Positions 40,001-49,718 of a stretch of 64,000 nt of DNA are shown in pieces. A program made the position numbers and the translations under genes. Where the stretch lies: contig CM041196.1 of assembly GCA_023078555.1 (NCBI GenBank), forward strand, positions 62,001 through 126,000, in the 5' to 3' direction. Source of the stretch: Ulva prolifera (lineage: Eukaryota > Chlorophyta > Ulvophyceae > Ulvales > Ulvaceae). The notes under the pieces are model-generated. The model made no database searches and was not told the DNA's origin. It saw only the letters and a program-made list of their open reading frames with translations. Positions within the stretch are counted from its first letter, which is position 1; each line of letters starts with the position of its first letter.

Positions 40001-41786
40001 ACCCCCATCACCAGTCCCGCCCACTGCTTATTATTTGTTTGGATTTCGGACTAGTATTAATTTTGGCAAAGCTCGATCGTCGGAAGTCGGTGCAATGCAG
40101 TTTCCAGCATACATTTGTCGAACCCGTTTCGCACTCGATTCTGTACGCTCTTGTGCGTAATTTCTTGGAGCTCATTTGCCACACCGGTAATGGCCTCAAA
40201 GTGGATGGCCGGAAGTTCAGTTTGCCAAGAAACTTGAAAGACAGATTGGATACCTTTACCGACAAGTTCAAGTACCCCTCGGCTTATAACCGCACTCCTC
40301 CAAGACTCAACAGGTGTGTTGTGAAGGTCTATGTTGTGCCACAGCCACGGCGTCGACTCCTGCTGTAAGCTTTACATTATCTCCACAGTGACCACGGTGC
40401 AGAGGAATTGCAGTAAGTAGATGGCTCTTTGAGGAGGTCAACACGTTTGTGGAGGTCACAGGTGCCATGCTATTTTATGTTGCCAGGGATGAAGTCCACC
40501 CAGGAATCTTGAAGATGTGGACTCATTTACGGAAGTTTGCTATATACTTTTTGCATTATCGACCCGGACAACATACAGAATCTCAGGTCCTGGCGGCCCA
40601 GAAGGAGATGTTTCAGTTTGGAGAATACGCAGAGGAGCACCTGCGATGCAAGACGCTGACTCTCCTCATTCATAGGTGTTTTGCCCATTTGCCTTATCAA
40701 GTCCTGTCCACATTACCAGGAGCCTATCTTAAAGAAGATTGGGGGGAGAGGTTAGTACGCCGCACCAAGGGCAAGATCACGGGACACTCCACGAAGCAGG
40801 CGCCCAGGGCCTCAGCTGGTGTGTGCCTGGTAGAGATGGGTTTGAGGATTTGTCAGCAAGAACATCCAGGTATTGATGCGCCGTTATTACGAATCAGGCC
40901 ACCCACCTCCTCCAGGGATATGGACCCAGGTGATGTTTTTGGAACAGCGTTGCATCAGCTGAAGCTAGCCTTCACTGGAGACGATGGCGACGAGGTCAGT
41001 TTCTCGAACATCAAGCATGCTCTTTGATGCTCTTGTGTGAATTGTGCATTGAGGAAAGGCTTCGTAACGCTGAGTGTGTTGTAGGGTTCAAAGTTTGCAG
41101 CGGTTTTGGAAGAGATGGCTGCCAAAGCCGGACGATCGCATCAAGTCGTAGGTGAGCTGGAGTTGGCGGGGGTTTTAAGAGAGAGGCATGTCAGGGGAAA
41201 CTTCCACGTCCCCACTGGCTGTGTGGTGTGGGACGGGGGGATTCAGGCCACGGTGATGTGTTCGGACTCTGCAACCATCCAGAGTGGGGCATTTGTGATT
41301 CGGACAGCAGTGGGTTCTTCGGCAGATGGCCGGACACACACTGACCAGTTCGTGTACGTGCCGTTCCGATCGAGAACGAAGCATAATGCGTGCATCATGG
41401 AGATCAAGCACCTGATGCTGGTGCACAGGCAGGGGATGGGGTGGCCCAATGACGAGGCTAGGCTAGCTGTAGGTACGCTGTGGGACAACCTCAGTATACG
41501 AGAAGGCGCAGGCCTCGAGACTGCATTCAACGACGATCCTACACGAGGGGCATGTTCCATTCCTCGTGCCTTGTTCATGTCTCCTACTCGCCGTAAGAAG
41601 GGTTACAATCACATTGTCCATATTCGGCAGATTGCATGCCCATGTGTGTATATACCAGATCGCGAGAAAGGCGATTACTTTATTACCATTAGTAAGATGG
41701 GGTTCACAGGCAGGCGGGACTTGTTGTTTGAGGCGGCTTGTGGACAATCTCAAGAGGATGATAGTGGCGGGGGCGGTTCATCGTGA
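37048..41786 (+). CDS. Tnp2-like transposase of the CACTA element, ten predicted exons
   Basis: Predicted exons: 37048-37566 (end uncertain, 37554 also fits), 37680-38080, 38199-38402, 38508-39058, 39181-39428, 39535-39763, 39882-39990, 40101-40313, 40421-40994, 41085-41786. All phases join into about 1,250 residues. The first ATG precedes a C2H2 finger (Cys20, Cys23, His36, His42) and an acidic stretch. A Cys pair cluster (DMCDNGQCP, later CKRCGNQRF) comes before the Tnp2 core. The core has FVDGVQLHG (probable first catalytic Asp), TTGHTGIRGCDKCG, GYDFQHTFVEPVSHSILY, and a late KEDWGERLVRRTKG with the likely Glu. The second acidic position, usually in a D-P-M-H context, reads VEPVSH. The protein should bind the element ends and catalyse excision and insertion in the nucleus. 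Family assignment rests on motif order. Introns are 90-122 nt, mostly with GTG-type donors. The stop is TGA at 41784. Confidence 0.85.
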
Positions 41787-41857
41787 CTAGTGCAGCACTA
41801 GGCCTCTTTACTAGCTAATGCCATGTAACACTACAAAGATGGCAGGCACTCTAGAAG

Positions 41858-44210
41858 AAAAGTCATTAAACAAGTGCAGTGATCGATGGAATCCGGACGT
41901 CTGCATAATTTTCCGGCACTGATCTGACACAACCAGCTCCAAGTGGCCAAGCAGGTTGTCAAAAAAAAAAATAGCGGTCCGGGTATTGAAAGCTTGTTTA
42001 CTGTTGCAAAAGGTCATTAAACAAGAGCTGTGATTCATTGAATCCGGACAGGCACATATTTTCGGGCACTGATGGGACAGAGCCACCTCCTGCTTGCAAG
42101 CAAGTTGTCCACAAAAAAAAGTAGCGGTCCGGGTATTGAAAGCTTGATTACTGTCGCAAAATGGCATTAAACAAGAGCTGTGATTCATTGAATCCGGACA
42201 GGTACATATTTTCGGGCACCGATCTGACACAACCAGCTCCAAGTGGCCAAGCAGGTTGTCCAAAAAAAAAGTAGCGGTCCGGGTATTGAAAGCTTGTTTA
42301 CTGTCGAGAAATGGCATTAAACAAGAGCTGTGATTCATTGAATCCGGACAGGTACATATTTTCGGGCACCGATCTGACACAACCAGCTCCAAGTGGCCAA
42401 GCAGGTTGTCCAAAAAAAAAAAGTAGCGGTCCGGGTATTGAAAGCTTGTTTACTGTTGCAAAAGGTCATTAAACAAGAGCTGTGATTCATTGAATCCGGA
42501 CAGGTACATATTTTCGGGCACTGATGGGACAGAGCCACCTCCTGCTTGCAAGCAAGTTGTCCAAAAAAAAAAGTAGCGGTCCGGGTATTGAAAGCTTGTT
42601 TACTGTCGCAAAATGGCATTAAACAAGAGCTGTGATTCATTGAATCCGGACAGGTACATATTTTCGGGCACCGATCTGACACAACCAGCTCCAAGTGGCC
42701 AAGCAGGTTGTCCAAAAAAAAAAGTAGCGGTCCGGGTATTGAAAGCTTGTTTACTGTCGCAAAATGGCATTAAACAAGAGCTGTGATTCATTGAATCCGG
42801 ACAGGTACATATTTTCGGGCACCGATCTGACACAACCAGCTCCAAGTGGCCAAGCAGGTTGTCAAAAAAAAGTAGCGGTCCGGGTATTGAAAGCTTGTTT
42901 ACTGTCGCAAAATGGCATTAAACAAGAGCTGTGATTCATTGAATCCGGACAGGTACATATTTTCGGGCACCGATCTGACACAACCAGCTCCAAGTGGCCA
43001 AGCAGGTTGTCCAAAAAAAAAAAGTAGCGGTCCGGGTATTGAAAGCTTGTTTACTGTTGCAAAAGGTCATTAAACAAGAGCTGTGATTCATTGAATCCGG
43101 ACAGGTACATATTTTCGGGCACTGATGGGACAGAGCCACCTCCTGCTTGCAAGCAAGTTGTCCAAAAAAAAAAGTAGCGGTCCGGGTATTGAAAGCTTGT
43201 TTACTGTCGCAAAATGGCATTAAACAAGAGCTGTGATTCATTGAATCCGGACAGGTACATATTTTCGGGCACCGATCTGACACAACCAGCTCCAAGTGGC
43301 CAAGCAGGTTGTCCAAAAAAAAAAAGTAGCGGTCCGGGTATTGAAAGCTTGTTTACTGTTGCAAAAGGTCATTTAACAAGAGCTGTGATTCATTGAATCC
43401 GGACAGGTACTTATTTTCGGGCACTGATGGGACAGAGCCACCTCCTGCTTGCAAGCAAGTTGTCCAAAAAAAAAAGTAGCGGTCCGGGTATTGAAAGCTT
43501 GTTTACTGTCGCAAAATGGCATTAAACAAGAGCTGTGATTCATTGAATCCGGACAGGTACATATTCTCGGGCACCGATCTGACACAACCAGCTCCAAGTG
43601 GCCAAGCAGGTTGTCCAAAAAAAAAAAGTAGCGGTCCGGGTATTGAAAGCTTGTTTACTGTTGCAAAAGGTCATTAAACAAGAGCTGTGATTCATTGAAT
43701 CCGGACAGGTACTTATTTTCGGGCACTGATGGGACAGAGCCACCTCCTGCTTGCAAGCAAGTTGTCCAAAAAAAAAAGTAGCGGTCCGGGTATTGAAAGC
43801 TTGTTTACTGTCGCAAAATGGCATTAAACAAGAGCTGTGATTCATTGAATCCGGACAGGTACATATTTTCGGGCACCGATCTGACACAACCAGCTCCAAG
43901 TGGCCAAGCAGGTTGTCCAAAAAAAAAAAGTAGCGGTCCGGGTATTGAAAGCTTGTTTACTGTCGCAAAATGGCATTAAACAAGAGCTGTGATTCATTGA
44001 ATCCGGACAGGTACATATTTTCGGGCACCGATCTGACACAACCAGCTCCAAGTGGCCAAGCAGGTTGTCAAAAAAAAAAGGTGCGGTCCGGGTATTGAAA
44101 GCTTGTTTACTGTCGCAAAATGGCATTAAACAAGAGCTGTGATTCAATGAATCCGGACAGGTACATATTTTCGGGCACCGATGGGACAGAGCCACCTCCA
44201 GGCCGTCCAA
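41858..44210 (+). repeat. 150-bp minisatellite inside the transposon (about 15.5 copies)
   Basis: Units of 148-152 bp begin GTAGCGGTCCGGGTATTGAA at 42121, 42271, 42423, 42573, 42724, 42872, 43024, 43174, 43326, 43476, 43628, 43778 and 43930; the 44080 unit has GGTGCGG instead. Each unit ends in an A-run of about 7-11, which accounts for most of the length variation. Two versions of the last third occur: X (CCGATCTGACACAACCAG) and Y (TGATGGGACAGAGCCACC, with the 12-bp palindrome TGCTTGCAAGCA). From 42121 the order is X X Y X X X Y X Y X Y X X, then a truncated Y-like unit. The first copy is diverged and lies about 70 bp after the transposase stop. Apparent minus-strand proteins here are repeat translations. 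Confidence 0.94.
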
Positions 44211-45292
44211 TTTTTTTTAGCAATCCATGTAATGCAAAATTCTGTATCGAACACAAGTGTAGTAGAGGAGAACAACAAAACACTCACAGACTCGAAACAC
44301 ACTGCATTGACAGCAATGCAACTCTGATATGTTACATTGGGCGGCAGCAGCCAAGTATCGACATGGGCTACAAGAAAGCAAACAGCAGATAGCACAACAT
44401 GCAGGTTCTCGAGGCAAAGGAATCTAATCATTCATTCTCAACTGTGGTATCAGGCAATGGTACATATTCAGTGTTGAATCTGATCACACTGGCACGGCCA
44501 GTGGTGCGCCAATCTTGTGAAAGAGCCACCTGCACAGCCATAACTATCAGATAATATCGACATTATTCCTATTCAAACCTGCAACCCAGGACTCATCTAC
44601 TGTTTCGAGTGGATGACTGGCCGGTAGACCACAAGTATATGCAGGTATTATGGGCACAAGCCTGTCTGCAACGTCGGGATAGCCACTCTCTCTGCACACG
44701 ATCCAGTCTGAAATCTTCCTGAATCCGGTTTGTTGTTGCCGCGTCTGGCCAAGAGGTCTGGGTGCGGAGTTGGTGTATCCCTACTGCAATCCGCAGAAAC
44801 CAATGGCCGTCAACACCGGGGTCAGCGGGGTCATCAAGCGGCACACACATAGGCACCGATAAAGCGCCCCTAAACGTTGGCTGCTGATGGAGTCGGCTGT
44901 CTATGACACTTCCGGCGAAGGTCGGTTAGTTAATTACCGTCAGCATACAGACAATTCAGTACGGGTCGTCACGATCGCACATTTGCGCACAGGGCAAGCA
45001 ATTGACATCACATATACCGCGGAATATTTTTGTTTTCTTGCTTATGTCACAACCTTCTTGCCCTTCGTGCAAAACGCGGACTCGTTAGCGTCACAGGCGA
45101 ACTCTAGCTGTGTGGCTACATGGGTGGGTGTCTGGCGGACACCACCACGTCGCCCTAGTCGCGAGAAGTCGTGCAGCCATTCGAAATAACAGCTCACAGC
45201 CCCGTCGTCTGCCGGTGGGGCTCCCCAGGTTATCTCAATTCGCACGGATGTGTTGCGTGCATCGAATTCGTATCTCGTAGTCAATTCGCAGA
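44211..45292. other. Spacer between the two transposon genes; no gene seen
   Basis: About 1.1 kb between the minisatellite and the second gene. Open frames on both strands are short and unrecognised, with no domain or clear splice pattern. The segment must contain the promoter of the downstream gene if that gene is transcribed separately. No core promoter element stands out. Confidence 0.5.
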
Positions 45293-48267
45293 ATGGACGA
45301 GGAGACGCAGACCATCGCTGTGAGGAAGCTTGAGGCCATACTGGTCCTCCTTGGCGACGATGAAGTGTGTATTAGTCTACGGAAAAAAGAAAATGAATGC
45401 ATCGAAACTTTCCTCAATGATCGCCAGGATACTTTCGTCCGGAAGGTGCACGCCAAGACAACACAACGCTTCTTTTACGTTCCAGGCATTGCCGGCCTTG
45501 ACGCGGACACAGCGGAGGCGATTTTTGTGGACGTGGTGTATGTAGCTTATCAAAAAGACGAGGTGTGGAAGCTGGCGACTGCAGGAAAGAAGGGGCTCGT
45601 TGGAGTCATGCGGATGGAGTCTCCAAACTCTCGCGTCCCGACCCACGTTGCGCCGAAGGCGGGAAGTAAAAATGGCAAGAAGACATACCGCGATCCCACA
45701 AAGGTACGATTGGTCAACCTAATGGCGTTGGCATCCACTGCCTCGGGAGTCACTGTTGTTGTTATGTGTCCATTCGAATTCGCCTAGACCGAGCCAGCTC
45801 AACCCGGCCGCATGTAGGCAGAAAAGAAATTATTGAGAGATCTCGAACTTTACACGCCGCGAGTTTCGATGGAAGCCTTCATCCATATCAGTGTGTATTT
45901 GGGAGCAGACATCCATAGACTCGGAGCTTCTCTTTTCCCTGGTGCGGTCGTGTCCCAACTCATTCGCAAGCAACTAAGAGGCAAGCTCGGTTGGGCCAGG
46001 GACTGTGTGACATTGGTGCGTTGACCGATCCACTGATTTTCGAACAATGTCGCTTCGCACGAGCCCACTCGGCGCCTTGTATGCACATTACCTTCAGCGA
46101 CGAATGTACATGCGATGGAGCGTGTTTGTAATCTTAGAAACGCCAATTTGTAGAGCCTAGAAGGCCTTGATCAACTGCGGACGGCATTTAGCTTCGGAGG
46201 GAGCGCACAGAAGTGCTGAGGATGACGCTTTCATACATCAAGCGTTTCGCTGCCAAACACCACAAGCCGTTGGCAGCGAGGCTCGCCAAAGCTGTTTTCA
46301 GGCATTTCACCAAGAGTCACAACACCAATAATGCACGCAAGGTAAGAGCTGCATTCGATGTGCTGTTCTTGTCTTGGCTGTTCAACAAGAACAAGACCGG
46401 CGAACTCAGCAAGCTCTTGGCGGAAGCCCCCTGGAGTTTCGGTGAGGATGTGGTGAACGACACATTGACAGGTCTCGGGGGCATTTTCGAGCAGAGGAAG
46501 GAAGCCGTTCCAGGCTTGATCTCGAAACTGTTCAGAGACGCCCTACGCAAAGACATTGTTGGCCTAGTGAAATCTAAAAACGCAGAAACGGTATGAACCG
46601 ATGTTGTATTCAAGTACCCTTACAAATGTACCTGCTGACACAACTACATCACAATGGAGTATTCAATCCCGGAGGCCTGTGACCTCCAGCAGGGATGTTT
46701 GTAGGGAGTGCGGGCCCTGCAAATTGAATTTGCGAAGACCTTCAAGAATGACAATACACTGCAGACCGCAATTGAAAACGGTGTGCCGTCTTTTGCCCAT
46801 CTACCACCTGAGCTGAACTTGACAGAGGTAATAGATTGGGGTGTAGATTGGGGCACATCCGGGGATCCCAGCGAGGCTTCGCCGTTGGCCTTCAGCTGCG
46901 AAGACAGATACCTCCCTCGTCCATGCGAGCAAAAGGACCGACGGCTGCGCCAGTCAACGGAGACCTGCAATCTGTCACAACTCCTTGCTCCCTCGGGAGA
47001 AAATGCTCCTGCGGCCATGGTCGTTTTCTCGAAGCTCCGGCCCCTGCTCGAATGGAAGGTGCCAGTGCCAGAACGTGAAGATGAGTCACCAGACTCCCCC
47101 AAACCAGACGACCTGTCAGAATTTTTTCATGTATCCGCAGAATCCGAGGTTACGGAAGGTGATGACGGATCAGGGAGCACGCCATCAGCAGCTGAAGTCG
47201 ATGATGTGCCTTTCCCGGGGCCTTCAGGTGGCTTCCTGCATGTCCACGGAGTGCTCCTACTAGAACCATTGTTGGAGTATGTGGTGCGCTACAGCGAGAA
47301 ATGTGTGGACATTATCCGTTGTGAGCAACTGCATGTGCATCGATGATGTGTCATTGTGGCTTATTACAGGAGGATCTATTCAAATTTTATGGCATGCCAC
47401 CGCCGCTGGCACTGAAACACTTTGTCGATACAATGCGGTGTGTCACACCGCAGAAGCCCGGGTCTGAGGTTCAAGTGGCAGCTGATGACAACAAGCCAGA
47501 CATCACGACCGACAATGAGTTCTCCTCTGACGACGAAGATGAGTCGGCAGATGCAAGACGCTAGCTCGCAGCACAGGAACAAGCCAGATCAGAGCGAAGA
47601 CAGCGAAGGACAGGCATATCTCTCAAGTCTGGTCACGGTTCGTCGCGTGTAGGGCCATCCAACAACAAAGCAAGTGCTTCAGATGCTCAGGAGCAACGAG
47701 TGCCAGGCGTGCCCGAAGAAACAGAGATTGCCGCTACAACTGAGATCTGCAACGCGGTGAGTCTTCCTAGTCCTCAAGCTTGAGACATTGTGTCACCTTT
47801 TACTCACAACATTTTGCTAGATTAATGTGACATGAGCATACTGTACATGGACAATCACACACACGTCATCACGTTTCCAGGTGACAGAGACAAGTGAACA
47901 AACGCAGCGTCTTTTGACAATGGCACCTGGAGACGCAGCTGAGACAGGCCCTTCGAAGAGGCGTAGGACAACAAGCCGTCCCCAAACGAAGCTGTCCCCC
48001 AAGGTAAGTCTGTGCTGAGCCCTGTTAGCTATGGAACGAGATGTATGTCTACAGAGACGTGTGTTTGTGCCACATGCTGCAACTGCCCCGGACACTGTGT
48101 GCATGCATTTTAGTCAAAGACACTATCGACCTTTGCAGGATCCCGAGGGAACCGAGGATGAGGAGGAGGCTGACACAACACAGGGGGTACATCCTGCTCC
48201 AGGAGGTCTCAAGAGGCGAGCATCACAACGCAGGAAGCAACCGAGCACCAGACTGGCTGCAAAATGA
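45293..48267 (+). CDS. Second gene of the transposon, unknown function, seven predicted exons
   Basis: I do not recognise this protein. A consistent model has exons 45293-45703, 45818-46015, 46192-46590, 46705 to about 47283 (47250 or 47280 also possible), 47370-47756, 47881-48003 and 48139-48267. Every exon is a multiple of three, so all introns are phase 0. The last donors are textbook GTGAGT and GTAAGT. The product would be about 740 residues. Exons 1-3 look like compact helical, basic sequence (ends ..RKVRAAFDVLFLSWLF, ..KSKNAET). Exon 4 turns acidic and Ser/Pro-rich, exon 5 has SSDDEDESADARR, and the tail is Lys/Arg-rich (KRRRTTSR, LKRRASQRRKQ), resembling nuclear localisation signals. 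An in-frame TAG at 47562-47564 splits exon 5, yet the same frame stays open for 64 more codons to a good splice donor. By position it could be the accessory DNA-binding protein of a CACTA element. This is inference. Confidence 0.6.
47562..47564 (+). other. In-frame TAG stop inside exon 5 of the second gene
   Basis: The frame GCA AGA CGC TAG CTC GCA GCA continues open past the stop for 64 codons to the donor at 47757, and the next two exons keep phase. It may be a nonsense mutation, a real end with alternative 3' exons, or a site missed by my splice model. Confidence 0.6.
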
Positions 48268-49676
48268 TAGTTCAATGTGTTGATGTGTTGATGCCACCGG
48301 CAAGGTGTCAGCCTGTTCATGATGGAGGGGGATGGGTGCCTGCACCAGTGATGGGTGCCAGCACCAATGATGGGTGCTAGCACCAATGGCCAGATGTAAT
48401 AAAAAACATATGTACCATCGCAGTGAGGAAACAAGCAGCATTCTACCATTCTGGATTTGTTTTTATCGGCTTCTGTGATGTATGGCACACTTCGTGAGCG
48501 CATCCTGACAGCTTGGCACACCCGGCCGGGTGCTCCCCCTGGGTGAGACAACCCCCGGGAGGAGGGGCTATGGTTTTAGGTGTGCCACGGAACAGTGAGC
48601 CGGTCAGAAACTTCACCGGAAAGGACCTCAATGACACGAGACACTGTATTAATATGTATAATCAACATCCGCAACCGCACGTTACGCTTGTAGGGGGTCA
48701 GCGACGCATGCCGGAGCTATTTAAACTTCCCGATTGAAGAGCCGGCGCAGTGGGATGACGGCTTGACACTCTCCATAGGTTCCAGAAGATGGGAGGGTGC
48801 CATTGAAGCTAAAAGCGTTTTATTCAGCCGTCGGCGGGCTATGGTTGCCTCGCGCAGCTATCGTGTCCGGTGATGCGTACAGCATGATCTGGAATTAACG
48901 AAGCACAGGGAATGCACGCCGGTACGTCAGACAGCACTCCAGTGGTGTCCATTACTGTAATATATTTTAAACGACGGCGTACAGTTGTCCAGCTGCTGTG
49001 CGGTCCTTAACATTGGCACTGAGCCAAGGCTGAAGGGCACACGCATACCCCACCGGTAACCAAGTACAGGGCAGCGGGTCACACCTGCGGCTAAAGTAGA
49101 GCTCTAAGTGATGAAAGTCACTCAACTGAGTGTCATGGTTCGCTGTTTGGGAGCCCAAAACATGGCCTTGCGCCAGAGACCAGACACGTTGCACATGCCG
49201 ATGCCCGCGCATATACAACCGCAAGCCTTCGCTACACAGCGGCAACAGCTACCGATCAACACAGATGCATCAACAACCTAATGTATGCATTGTACGAACG
49301 CCACAGCATGTCTATGGTTGTCTAACCACGAGGGCGCCAGAGTGGTGCAAGCAAAGCCAAGCGGGTAAGTGGCGGAACGATGACCCGAGCTACACGATAG
49401 GCGACGTTGATCGACACAGAGCCACAACATGTTATACAATTGAGCTTCTCGTCGCGTTTCTTGCGGAAACGTAGGCCCGAGCAGCCCGTATCCGCCTGCG
49501 CGTCATGATATAGTGCTGTATTGGCGACACGCACAGTTCATCGTAAACTCCTCCGATTCATTACGGATCAACGCCATGTGTACATATACACAATGTTCTA
49601 TCCACTACAAGCAACAGCGGACGTTTACAGGCTCTGGAGCCACTTTGACCTGATCGCGTTTCATTGGATCACCTTC
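48268..49676. other. Right non-coding portion of the transposon
   Basis: About 1.4 kb after the second gene. Open frames are short and unrecognised. It includes three 19-bp palindromic repeats, listed separately, and the right subterminal region. ATTGGATCACCTT at 49663-49675 is the exact inverted copy of 36172-36184 at the left end. Confidence 0.6.
48331..48387 (+). repeat. Three 19-bp units with GGTGC..GCACC dyads
   Basis: Tandem units at 48331, 48350 and 48369 each start GATGGGTGC and contain an inverted pair GGTGC-NN-GCACC; the third is a perfect 12-bp palindrome GGTGCTAGCACC. It lies just after the second gene's stop codon and could act as a protein-binding or 3' structure site, but no function is shown. 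Confidence 0.8.
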
Positions 49677-49700
49677 GTGGCGCACCAACCTGTGCGCCAC
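49677..49700 (+). repeat. Right subterminal perfect hairpin
   Basis: GTGGCGCAC and GTGCGCCAC form a perfect 9-bp inverted repeat around the loop CAACCT, ending 18 bp from the transposon tip. GTGCGCC also occurs near the left end, so this is a candidate recognition site for the element's proteins. Confidence 0.8.
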
Positions 49701-49705
49701 TTTCG

Positions 49706-49718
49706 CGTAGCTTCTGTG
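49706..49718 (-). repeat. Right terminal inverted repeat
   Basis: CGTAGCTTCTGTG reads CACAGAAGCTACG on the minus strand, one mismatch from the left end. It is followed directly by the GA target duplication and satellite sequence. Confidence 0.9.

Larger units (their letters stand above)
36111..49718 (+). mobile_element. CACTA/EnSpm-like DNA transposon, 13,608 bp, two genes
   Basis: The element interrupts the satellite at a precise point. It begins CACAGGAGCTACG and ends with the inverted match CGTAGCTTCTGTG, giving 13-bp terminal inverted repeats with one mismatch and CACAG/CTGTG tips, flanked by GA duplications. It encodes a Tnp2-like transposase with an N-terminal zinc finger and a second spliced gene of unknown function, both on the + strand. 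Short motifs recur near the ends, as CACTA transposases and their partners often require. Clean ends and a largely open transposase suggest recent insertion. An in-frame TAG in the second gene may mean this copy is not fully autonomous. Confidence 0.93.

Noticed and set aside
41811-43920. Minus-strand proteins rich in SDRCPKICTCPDSMNHSSC
   Set aside because: They are translations of the 150-bp minisatellite; breaks follow A-run length changes and there is no independent coding evidence.
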